Positions 1 to 6,826 of a stretch of 10,230 nucleotides of DNA are shown here, piece after piece. Each line of letters starts with the position of its first letter. Positions within the stretch are counted from its first letter, which is position 1. Both the position numbers and the translations under genes were made by a program. This stretch comes from Clostridia bacterium (lineage in GTDB: Bacteria > Bacillota > Sulfobacillia > SLMV01): the NCBI GenBank assembly GCA_007133365.1, contig SLMV01000182.1, forward strand, positions 1 through 10,230, in the 5' to 3' direction. The notes below the pieces were generated by a model that was not told the origin of the DNA, made no database searches, and saw nothing but the letters and a program-made list of their open reading frames with translations.

Positions 1-1120
1 AATCGGCAACAACCCCGCGTTGTGTCAACTTCTCAAAAAGCGCTTTGGCTTGGGGATGCTCCAGAGCAACGTGTCCGCCTCGGCGGTGCGGTGCCCGGGG
101 TGAACCGACGGTCATGCCCCGTGGGAGTAGATGTTCAGTAATGCCATTAATCAAGAATTGGGTCATTTGGATGGATGTTTGCCGGATGGTAAAGATGTCT
201 GCCTCTTGAAACATTTTCAAAGATCCCAAAAGGGGCGCTGCACTTAAGATTGGGGGAGTACTGATTTGCCAGGCACCCGCCGACTGTGCCGGCGAAAATT
301 CTACCGCCATATCAAATTGTCTTTCCTTATCGGACCCCCACCAGCCGGCCAAAGCCGGAAGGCGGTCGAAATGCGCCTGATTAACATACAGACTCGCTAA
401 CCCTCCAGGGCCGCTGTTGAGATACTTATACGTGCACCAGAACGCGAAATCCACTGCCCAATCGGACAATTGGTGAGGCATGGCGCCGGCTGAATGACTG
501 CAGTCGAATCCAATGATGATCCCACGTTGATGGGCGGCCTGGGTGAGGGTTTCCATGTCGAGGAGCTGGCCGCTTCGGTAAAGGACCGAAGGCAAAAGGA
601 TCAAGGCCACCTCGTCTGACATGGCATCGATTAGTTCGTTTTCATCCAATGTACGGCCATCCTGGCTTTTCGCAAGAATTAGATGTTCCTCGGGATCTAA
701 GCCGCGAAGACGAAGCTGACTTGCGAGGGCGTAAAGATCAGAGGGAAAGTTGAGTTCATCCGCCAGAATTTTCGTTCGTCGCCCGTTCGGCGAAAAGAAA
801 GTGCCCACCAATTGATGCAGATTGACGGTGGTTGACGAAGCGGCCACGACCTCTTGAGGATCACAACCCATCAAGGGGGATTGGTATTGGCCGAGCAATT
901 CACCGAGATAAAACCAAGGTGGATCGGCCTCCAACCAACCCTTTATCCCGAGGGTTTGCCACTGGCCGATGGCCCGAGATAATGCTTGCTCGGCATCGAC
1001 AGAAAAAAGCCCCAGCGAATTCCCATCGAGATAAATCGTCTCCTGTGGGATGAAAAAACGCTCGCGATACTCACTTAATGGGTTTTCTGCGTCTCGTCGT
1101 TTGGCTTCGGTCAAAGACAT
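1..1120 (-). CDS. kynU: Kynureninase (PLP-dependent), C-terminus cut by window edge
   Basis: Cytosolic PLP enzyme that cleaves L-kynurenine to anthranilate and L-alanine in tryptophan catabolism. The frame is open from ATG 1120 to the window edge, giving 373 codons; kynureninases are about 415 residues, so roughly the last 40 are missing. Seen in the translation: the family N-terminal motif YLDGNSLG (30-37), ASSTT (phosphate-binding region, 94-98), DELNFPSD (121-128), FDCSHSAGA (205-213, with the Asp that contacts the PLP pyridine nitrogen), and FWCTYKYLNSGPGG with the Schiff-base Lys at about 232. RRGGHVAL near the edge is also typical. These motifs separate it from cysteine desulfurases of the same fold. 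The start lies 19 nt after the adenosyltransferase stop; GAGGAG (1135-1140) is 14 nt upstream and a GGGG run is 9 nt upstream. An ATG at 1128 is out of frame and soon stops. It is the last visible gene of the operon. Function confident; link to its neighbours unclear. Confidence 0.93.
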   Translation of the reverse strand, partial: MSLTEAKRRDAENPLSEYRERFFIPQETIYLDGNSLGLFSVDAEQALSRAIGQWQTLGIKGWLEADPPWFYLGELLGQYQSPLMGCDPQEVVAASSTTVNLHQLVGTFFSPNGRRTKILADELNFPSDLYALASQLRLRGLDPEEHLILAKSQDGRTLDENELIDAMSDEVALILLPSVLYRSGQLLDMETLTQAAHQRGIIIGFDCSHSAGAMPHQLSDWAVDFAFWCTYKYLNSGPGGLASLYVNQAHFDRLPALAGWWGSDKERQFDMAVEFSPAQSAGAWQISTPPILSAAPLLGSLKMFQEADIFTIRQTSIQMTQFLINGITEHLLPRGMTVGSPRAPHRRGGHVALEHPQAKALFEKLTQRGVVAD

Positions 1121-1139
1121 CGAGTCATACCCCACTCCT

Positions 1140-1730
1140 CTAGGATTCAATACCGCGGCGCGCCGTTACCCCTTTGGTATAGTAATGTTTGATCTCTTTC
1201 ATTTCGGTCACCAAATCGGCGCGTTCAATGAGGCCATCAAAAGCATGCCGCCCGGTCATGACTAACTCAACATCATCCGGTTTGATATCAATAAGGCGAA
1301 GGACATCCGCCTCGGTTACCAACCCAAAATCAGCAGCCACACAGATCTCATCCAAAATGATAACATCTGCTTGGCGCTGAGTGAGGGCATCTTCAGCCCG
1401 GGTGATGCCCTCGGCCACCCATTTGAGGACTTCGGCGGGCGGTTGGCCGGGTGGGAAGACAACGACTTCGCCGGCCAACTCACGGCGCGTTTTCGCATCG
1501 AGTTCGCCCTCTTTTGCGATTAAATAAGGCTTTCCCACCGGCACGATACAAAATTCAGGCGCCAATCGCTCGGCCACCTCGTGCTCACCGTATCCCCTAT
1601 TCTTCATAAACTGGATCATCAGGACCTTCAAACCACGGCCCACTGCTCGAAGCCCCAAACCCAAGGCGGCAGTGGTCTTTCCTTTCCCGTTGCCGGTATA
1701 AACCTGAACATAGCCCTTTCGTAAGGTCAA
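1140..1730 (-). CDS. cobO: Cob(I)alamin adenosyltransferase, CobO/BtuR (CobA) type
   Basis: Transfers the 5'-deoxyadenosyl group of ATP to cob(I)alamin or cob(I)yrinic acid diamide, making the adenosylcobalamin used by methylmalonyl-CoA mutase. It has 196 residues, usual for the family. It shows the P-loop GNGKGKTT (13-20), a Walker-B-like stretch VIILDEI (123-129), VMTGR (157-161), and the family C-terminal signature ADLVTEMKEIKHYY (171-184) ending in ARRGIES. The start is a TTG: there is no in-frame ATG before residue 38, which is beyond the P-loop, and a strong GAGGAGG lies 11 nt upstream of the TTG. The TTG overlaps the stop of a 32-codon micro-ORF as TTGA, suggesting translational coupling. 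Being in the same operon as both mutase subunits and MeaB supports a role in cofactor supply for the mutase rather than in de novo cobalamin synthesis, for which no genes are visible. Confidence 0.93.
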   Translation of the reverse strand: MTLRKGYVQVYTGNGKGKTTAALGLGLRAVGRGLKVLMIQFMKNRGYGEHEVAERLAPEFCIVPVGKPYLIAKEGELDAKTRRELAGEVVVFPPGQPPAEVLKWVAEGITRAEDALTQRQADVIILDEICVAADFGLVTEADVLRLIDIKPDDVELVMTGRHAFDGLIERADLVTEMKEIKHYYTKGVTARRGIES

Positions 1731-1825
1731 AGTGACGCTCCCCTCCTCATTATCATCCCATCTTGTATGGCATCCGTTCCTTTGAAAGACTCAAGGTCGA
1801 TCGCAAGGCCGGTATCGGTCATCAT
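1727..1825 (-). CDS. Candidate 32-residue micro-ORF between dehydratase and cobO
   Basis: Unrecognised. It runs from tandem ATGs (1825 and 1822) to TGA (1729-1727), and that TGA overlaps the TTG start of the adenosyltransferase as TTGA. A CAGGGG sits 7 nt before the first ATG, a usable SD. The peptide starts MMTDTGLAID and ends MRRGASL. It has no transmembrane segment, no cysteines, an acidic N-terminal half and a short basic tail. It fills most of the only gap above 100 nt within the operon. The frame is the same as that of the upstream dehydratase and is open back to that gene's TAG, so it could also be decayed coding sequence or chance. It could be a leader peptide that couples translation into cobO. 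Evidence is limited to SD, overlap and position. Confidence 0.33.
   Translation of the reverse strand: MMTDTGLAIDLESFKGTDAIQDGMIMRRGASL
1742..1748 (-). promoter_or_regulatory. Shine-Dalgarno site of cobO
   Basis: The minus strand reads GAGGAGG, ending 11 nt before the TTG at 1730. It is the strongest SD in the left half of the window and the main reason for accepting the TTG start. It lies inside the last codons of the upstream micro-ORF. Confidence 0.6.
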
Positions 1826-1852
1826 TAGCAAACCCCTGGTCTTTTTTATTTT

Positions 1853-2941
1853 CTAAATCCCGTAAGAATCATCAACAGGGTGCTTTGAAATGTTACTTTG
1901 ATTGAATCGGGCCAGATGTTTTTGAAGAACACTCATTTCCAAATTCCCCCCGCTTAGGATGCACACAATGGCCCGTTTTGTTTTTTGATAATCCGCTAAA
2001 CACACCTGGAATCCGGATTTTCCCGCCATGACTGCCGCGGGTGCCGCTGCCCCTGCTGCTTCAACTAAGAGCTTTTCTTTCGTAAGAAGTGTCACGACCA
2101 TATCCCACATTTCCAGGTCGGATACGGTGACAATATCGGTTGCAAACTGTTTGACCCATCGAAACGTGAGAGCGCCGGGTCGGCGAACGGCGATTCCCTC
2201 CGCTTCGGTCTTCAAGTCCGACAATTCGGTGCGTTGCCCGCTCGAATATGATGCCCGCATGGAAGCGGCGCCTTCCGCCTCAACACCGATAATTTCTATC
2301 TCAGACAAGGGACGTTTGCGCCCTGGAAAGAAACGTTTTGCCATCGAATCGGGTGTGCCTTGGGTCAAGGCCAACAGTCCACTGATAAGGCCTCCCCCGC
2401 CGATTGGGGCAACGATAACCTCGACGTCGGGCAGATCCTGGAGGATTTCCCAGCCAACGCTGGCCTGCCCGGAAATGATTGTCGCATCATCGAAAGACTC
2501 AATATATGTCCATTTTGTCTCGCTCGCCAAATTTTTCGCGTAGGTTAGGGCTTCATCGTAGTTAGCGCCAACGCGAAGTACTTCGGCTCCATAACGTTGG
2601 CAGCCGATTGCTTTGATATCCGGTGCCGTGGTTGGCATGACCACTTTGGCTGGTAGCTGATGTAGCGATGCAGCTAGGGCGACACCAAGCGCATGATTGC
2701 CGCTCGAAGCCGCAATAACACCCGGACTTTCGGTTTCGGCGACCAATCGGCTAACGCGGTGATAGGCGCCACGAAACTTAAAGGCATGGGTACGCTGTAA
2801 ATTTTCAGCCTTTAGATATAGATTGATGTCGGGCGCAAGATCCCGAGCAGGTAGCAACGGCGTATGTTGAACCACACCTTGAAGATTTGAGACCGCTTGG
2901 CGAATCGATTCGCCTCCCCATCCGTCAAAATCAACCGTCAT
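1853..2941 (-). CDS. PLP-dependent threonine/serine dehydratase (fold type II)
   Basis: Predicted to deaminate L-threonine to 2-oxobutyrate and ammonia (or serine to pyruvate). From ATG 2941 it has 362 residues. Seen: THAFKFRGAYH with the Schiff-base Lys55, ASSGNHALG (78-86), the glycine loop GGGGLISG (181-188) that binds PLP phosphate, RRPGALTF (253-260), VEAAGA (293-298) and SGGNLEM (330-336) near the cofactor nitrogen. There is no room for a C-terminal ACT domain, so feedback control of the IlvA kind is not expected; it resembles catabolic TdcB and serine racemase. About 18 extra residues (196-213, rich in Arg/Lys/Pro) follow the glycine loop compared with TdcB. An upstream in-frame ATG at 2968 would add 9 residues but lacks an SD, while ATG 2941 has AGGTGG 7 nt upstream. 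It overlaps the end of the M81 gene by 11 nt. Substrate (Thr, Ser, hydroxyaspartate) cannot be fixed from sequence. In context, 2-oxobutyrate leads to propionyl-CoA and the mutase pathway. Confidence 0.88.
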   Translation of the reverse strand: MTVDFDGWGGESIRQAVSNLQGVVQHTPLLPARDLAPDINLYLKAENLQRTHAFKFRGAYHRVSRLVAETESPGVIAASSGNHALGVALAASLHQLPAKVVMPTTAPDIKAIGCQRYGAEVLRVGANYDEALTYAKNLASETKWTYIESFDDATIISGQASVGWEILQDLPDVEVIVAPIGGGGLISGLLALTQGTPDSMAKRFFPGRKRPLSEIEIIGVEAEGAASMRASYSSGQRTELSDLKTEAEGIAVRRPGALTFRWVKQFATDIVTVSDLEMWDMVVTLLTKEKLLVEAAGAAAPAAVMAGKSGFQVCLADYQKTKRAIVCILSGGNLEMSVLQKHLARFNQSNISKHPVDDSYGI

Positions 2942-4436
2942 CGTCTTGCCACCTGCCCTCAAAGTCATCGCAATCTAACGGAAATATCGGGCGGCGAAGA
3001 TTTCGAAACGAAAATCGCTCGAGATTCGGGCTGCTAAGTCCCGGTCCGTCGACCTCAATGATCTTGCTTGCAATCGGTTCGTAGCTGGCTCGATAGTGGA
3101 CCGCTGATTTAACGACGACAATCTTTTTCTCTAAGGGTTCAATCCCGACCGAACGCGCCACTTCCGGATCGACTGGCTGGAAGCGATCCTCATTGACAAT
3201 GATCGCGATTCCATTCGTCTCGATCACGGCTGTTCGTCCCATGGAGGCGGTCAGACCGGTGGACATGGGTCCGCGATACACGAAGCGCCCGTCGGACAGG
3301 AGACGAACGGGCCCTTTGATCCAAACCGGTGGCCCGTGTTGGTCATCAATTTTACCGCCAACGTATCCGGCGTAGGTTCCCCCTACCCCAATCGCGAATG
3401 CTTCGACGACTGCTTTGGGATCTGGGATGGTGACGATAGCGGCATTGCGGGCACCTTCTTCTAGCAAAGCCGCTAGGAGTGCCGTACCATCGCCGGAAGC
3501 GCCGCCGCCGGTGTTATCGGCGACGTCGGCAAGAATAACCGGATGCCCCGGGTGTTTGAGGGCCGCCTGAACCGCGTCTCGAGGAGGCTTGAGATCCGCC
3601 TGGAATTCATGGCGGATCCGCCAGGCCTCCCGTCCCAGTTTCTGAGCAATGGTGCGTGCGCGCTCACGATTACGGTCAACGGTTGCCAAAAACGAAAGGC
3701 CCGCTTCGAAAATATCGGAATAGACAAATCCGCCAAAGGCACTGACATTAATCACGCCCGGTTCCATTTCATACGCCAGGGCTTGATTCATTAACTGTTC
3801 CATCGGTCCCCAAGACGTTCGAGCCGGAACCACCCCCGGAGCCAAAGGCGGGCGAACCAGGAAATTGGCAGGGGTTATAGCGCCAGAGAGGATTGCCTTG
3901 GCCAGGTGGTGAGCCTCAGCGCCTCGTTCCCATCCGTCGACATGGGGATAGGTGTTAAGACCCAGTAAGAGATCCGCATTTTCAACCATGCGATCCGTTA
4001 CATTGGCGTGATAGTCAAGCGTGCAGATAATGGGCATGTCAGCACCAACTCGCCTTCGGAGCCTTTCCAGCAAATAACCTTCTGCATCGGGGATTTTTTC
4101 CGCGACCATGGCGCCATGAAGCACCAAAAAGATGGCATCAAAGCCCGAAGCCGCATCGAGATAGTCTTCCAAGCGCTGCATTAAGATGGCGAACGTATCG
4201 CGCGCTACAAGTCCAGACGGCACCGCCGAAGCCGAAAGGCTCGGGATGAGTTCGTCTTCCTGAAGAAGCGCAGCATGGATAAACCCACCCAGGGTGGTAT
4301 GGGTACCCGTAAAGTGTTCCAAAAGGGCGGGTCCCTCCAAAAAACCGCGTTGTTGAAAATGCTGTAGACAGGTACGGATCGGGCTGAACGCATTGGTCTC
4401 ATGACTTAGTTGCCCGATTAAAAAGCGGTGTCTCAT
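2931..4436 (-). CDS. M81 family metallopeptidase (MlrC/microcystinase-C-like)
   Basis: Member of the family of MlrC, the zinc enzyme that cleaves linearised microcystin and its tetrapeptide in sphingomonads; most members have unknown natural substrates. Length 501, normal for the family. Seen: GQLSHETNAFSP (8-19, family N-terminal signature), LVLHGAMVAE (104-113), TLDYHANVT (139-147), GLNTYPHVDG (159-168) and DVADNTGGGASGDGT (304-318). The likely metal and catalytic residues are Glu13, His107, Asp141, His143 and His165. Their spacing equals the spacing of the catalytic residues I remember for MlrC (E56, H150, D184, H186, H208), so the active site looks intact; that comparison is from memory. 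No signal peptide is seen, so it is probably cytosolic. The ATG at 4436 has GAGGAG 9 nt upstream and lies 21 nt after the nucleotidase gene. It overlaps the dehydratase by 11 nt. I infer cleavage of a peptide or amide whose product goes to the dehydratase, but the substrate is unknown. Confidence 0.88.
   Translation of the reverse strand: MRHRFLIGQLSHETNAFSPIRTCLQHFQQRGFLEGPALLEHFTGTHTTLGGFIHAALLQEDELIPSLSASAVPSGLVARDTFAILMQRLEDYLDAASGFDAIFLVLHGAMVAEKIPDAEGYLLERLRRRVGADMPIICTLDYHANVTDRMVENADLLLGLNTYPHVDGWERGAEAHHLAKAILSGAITPANFLVRPPLAPGVVPARTSWGPMEQLMNQALAYEMEPGVINVSAFGGFVYSDIFEAGLSFLATVDRNRERARTIAQKLGREAWRIRHEFQADLKPPRDAVQAALKHPGHPVILADVADNTGGGASGDGTALLAALLEEGARNAAIVTIPDPKAVVEAFAIGVGGTYAGYVGGKIDDQHGPPVWIKGPVRLLSDGRFVYRGPMSTGLTASMGRTAVIETNGIAIIVNEDRFQPVDPEVARSVGIEPLEKKIVVVKSAVHYRASYEPIASKIIEVDGPGLSSPNLERFSFRNLRRPIFPLDCDDFEGRWQDDDG
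2949..2954 (-). promoter_or_regulatory. Shine-Dalgarno site of the dehydratase
   Basis: The minus strand reads AGGTGG, 7 nt before ATG 2941 and within the 3' end of the M81 coding sequence. It favours ATG 2941 over the upstream in-frame ATG 2968, which has only an A/T-rich stretch before it. Confidence 0.5.
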
Positions 4437-4457
4437 CCCCGTTGGCTCCTCTCTCTA

Positions 4458-6416
4458 TCATTGCCGGCGTCGTCGCCAAAGTCCCCAGAGACCGAACCCG
4501 AACACGATCATGATCGCTACCGGCCACAACCAAAGCGGCAACGTGCTCACGGAAACAAGCCGGCCAGAAACCTCCCCATATTTATGGGCCAGGTCGGCTT
4601 TGGCGCCTTCATGACGTTCATGGGCAACATAGTCGACCACTGCCTCCCACGCCTTTAGTTCACGGCCATTTCGCATGACAATCCCGTCGGTCAAGTTTTC
4701 CATCGCCGTGCCGTCTGCGTGTTTCGGGATGACCGTCAATTGGGGTACCACGTCCCCTACCATGGGAATGAAGCCGGCGACATAATAGTCGCTCACAACG
4801 TGATACAGGGTGTCATCGCCGCCTTCCAATATTTGATCGTCACCGGTCGGGGAGGTAAGGGTAGCGCCCAATACCGCTCGCAGGGTTGGTATCGGCATGT
4901 TGAGAAAGGGCACCTGGAATAAGACGGCGCGATTCACATCATACTCAACGCTCAGACCCGATACCTGCAAGAAAGCGGCCTCTCCCATCAATTGCGAAAG
5001 GAGACTCGAAATTTCGAGGATGTTCCGTATTTCCTGCCCGGTTAGGAACATGGAAATGACGGGATATCCGGGTTCACCGTCGGGACCGAGTCCCAACCCG
5101 ACTTGTTCGACCACGTCATAAAAGGCAATTTGACCGTCGACATCCCCCGCTGAGCCCGGCAAGATGTCACCGCGAAGTTGACCATTGGCTTGAAAAGCGA
5201 CATCCGGTCGCTCACCCAGCTGGCGTTCAACGCTCCACATGAAGGCATCGGTGACCAAATTTCCGAGAGGGCTTTCCGAAAACGGCAAAGCAGCACGTGA
5301 GATCGTTTCACTGGAAACGCCGACGATTTCAAAGACATCACGGTAGCGGCTGCCGGTCATCGTTTCGATTTGGCGGTTAAGGCGTTCGGTGTACCGATCA
5401 ATTTTATCGGAAAAGGTTGGATCGGGCTCCACTAAGGCATCGAGGGGAATTAGAAGCGGTTGGCCGGTTTCCTCATTTCGAACCGATAAGGTTTCGCGTT
5501 CGGGACACCAGGCGAGTTCTAAACAACCCAAATAGTCGAGCCGGTCACCGGCCTGGACGATGATCACTCCCGCTTCGATCACCGGTGTTTTAAGCGGGGT
5601 ATGGCAATGTCCGCTGATGATGACATCAATGCCATCGACCTGGCGCGCCAGCATACGATCTTCCCGAACTCCCGAGTGATTGACTGCGATGATCACGTCC
5701 GCTCCGGCATCTTGAAGGGCGTTGACCTTCACCTTTGCAGTCGCGATGGGGTCGGAAAATCCGAGTGGTTTGACGTCTTGCATAACCGCCTGGGCATCAT
5801 CGCCGAGCAAAGAAAAGAAGCCAAGCGTCATCTCGCCATCAGCGAGCGGGATTAAATGGGTTCCCTCAATTCCCATGGCGTCGAGCGGATGATCGTCGGG
5901 GATCTCGACGTTACTGGCTAAAATAGCCGTATTTGCCACCGCGTCGGGATATCCGGCGGCCGTTAGATAATCGACCAACCCATTCGGGCCAAGGTCGAAC
6001 TCGTGGTTACCCAGGACCACCAAATCGTAATGCATATCCTGCAATAACTGAAGTTCGGGAGCATCCCCCTTTAAGGCGAGCCATGCGTACGGGCTCCCGC
6101 TGTAAAAGTCACCGGCCGACACGGTTACGACCGTCTCCTTTTCACGCATTTCTCGCTGAGATCCAATGGCTGCCGCAAGCCGCGCAAAACCGCCGCTTGT
6201 CTCGCCCGGGGGCTCGGCGATATGGTTAACGGCCGGTCCTCGCGGTATCAGTGATGAATGTTCGTCATTCGTGTGTAGCACGGTAAAGAATACCGGAGAG
6301 GCCGTCGACGCATCCGTCCTCGTTCCAACGACAATTCCACTGAATATAAGTAATAGCACAATGGCGATGAGGCCCCACCAGTACCACGATCTCAAGACGG
6401 ATACCCCCGAATTCAT
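4458..6416 (-). CDS. Membrane-anchored 5'-nucleotidase / UshA-like metallophosphoesterase
   Basis: Extracytoplasmic hydrolase of nucleotides or related phosphoesters (UshA/CD73 family), 652 residues. A hydrophobic stretch (about 14-31) after one Arg acts as signal or anchor. The metallophosphoesterase domain (about 43-300) has HTNDEH (48-53), SAGDF (100-104), GNHEFD (136-141), NHSG (246-249) and GHCHT (269-273), so the di-metal site is complete. The C-terminal 5'-nucleotidase domain (about 365-590) has SPLGNLVTDA (382-391), FQANGQLRGDI (408-418), a FLTGQEIRNILE segment (457-468) and FLQVSG (482-487). The end is a second hydrophobic helix (about 626-646) and a WRRRRQ tail, the layout of a C-terminal membrane anchor with positive-inside tail. 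I see no LPXTG sortase motif. The ATG at 6416 overlaps the epimerase stop as TAATG and lacks a clear SD, so its translation probably depends on the epimerase. Exact substrate unknown: 5'-NMPs, UDP-sugars, 2',3'-cyclic nucleotides or CoA-derived nucleotides are all possible. Confidence 0.9.
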   Translation of the reverse strand: MNSGVSVLRSWYWWGLIAIVLLLIFSGIVVGTRTDASTASPVFFTVLHTNDEHSSLIPRGPAVNHIAEPPGETSGGFARLAAAIGSQREMREKETVVTVSAGDFYSGSPYAWLALKGDAPELQLLQDMHYDLVVLGNHEFDLGPNGLVDYLTAAGYPDAVANTAILASNVEIPDDHPLDAMGIEGTHLIPLADGEMTLGFFSLLGDDAQAVMQDVKPLGFSDPIATAKVKVNALQDAGADVIIAVNHSGVREDRMLARQVDGIDVIISGHCHTPLKTPVIEAGVIIVQAGDRLDYLGCLELAWCPERETLSVRNEETGQPLLIPLDALVEPDPTFSDKIDRYTERLNRQIETMTGSRYRDVFEIVGVSSETISRAALPFSESPLGNLVTDAFMWSVERQLGERPDVAFQANGQLRGDILPGSAGDVDGQIAFYDVVEQVGLGLGPDGEPGYPVISMFLTGQEIRNILEISSLLSQLMGEAAFLQVSGLSVEYDVNRAVLFQVPFLNMPIPTLRAVLGATLTSPTGDDQILEGGDDTLYHVVSDYYVAGFIPMVGDVVPQLTVIPKHADGTAMENLTDGIVMRNGRELKAWEAVVDYVAHERHEGAKADLAHKYGEVSGRLVSVSTLPLWLWPVAIMIVFGFGLWGLWRRRRQ

Positions 6417-6826
6417 TAGGACGGGTTTTCCACCAATTCAAGCAAAACGCCACGTCCGGCCTTCGGATGTAAGAAAGCGATTCGCGTGCCGCCAGCCCCT
6501 TCTCTTGGCTCTTCATCGATCAGTCGCACACCTCGTGTTTTCAACTGTTCCAACATGGCATCAAGGTCTCGCACTTCCAAAGCAAGATGATGAAACCCTT
6601 CGCCCTTTTTGGCGAGGAACTTGGCGACGGGACTTTCATCATCCGTCGGTTCGAGCAGCTCGATGGTTTCATCGCCCAAGGGGATCATGGCCACGCGGAG
6701 TTTCTGATCGGGGACCGATTCAATATGATCGAGTTCAAGGCCCAATTGGTCGCGGTAGACGGCAAGTGCCGCATCTAAATTTTCGACTGCAATTCCAATA
6801 TGGTGTTGTCCAACAATCATCATCAT
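6416..6826 (-). CDS. mce: Methylmalonyl-CoA epimerase
   Basis: Interconverts the (2S)- and (2R)-methylmalonyl-CoA epimers, supplying the (2R) form to the mutase. It is a small cytosolic VOC-fold metalloenzyme of 136 residues, typical of the family. Two beta-alpha-beta-beta-beta modules are visible: HHIGIAVENLDAA (8-20) opens the first and FHHLALEVRDLDAM (78-91) the second. Metal ligands are likely His9 and His80, Glu130 in VLLELVE, and a Glu in the ETIELLEP stretch (53-60). Three ATG codons stand in a row (6826, 6823, 6820). The first overlaps the MeaB stop as ATGA; GGAGG (6830-6834) is only 3 nt from it but 6 or 9 nt from the next two, so the true start may be one or two codons downstream. 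Its stop is shared with the nucleotidase start. The place directly after meaB and the mutase subunits confirms the assignment. Confidence 0.95.
   Translation of the reverse strand: MMMIVGQHHIGIAVENLDAALAVYRDQLGLELDHIESVPDQKLRVAMIPLGDETIELLEPTDDESPVAKFLAKKGEGFHHLALEVRDLDAMLEQLKTRGVRLIDEEPREGAGGTRIAFLHPKAGRGVLLELVENPS

Noticed and set aside
1743..1852. Transcription terminator between the dehydratase and cobO
   Set aside because: An A-rich stretch follows the dehydratase stop, but no GC-rich hairpin followed by a T-run could be found on the minus strand.
2028..2543. Plus-strand ORF of 171 codons opposite the dehydratase
   Set aside because: Ala/Ser/Pro/Ile-rich shadow of a conserved PLP enzyme; no motif seen.
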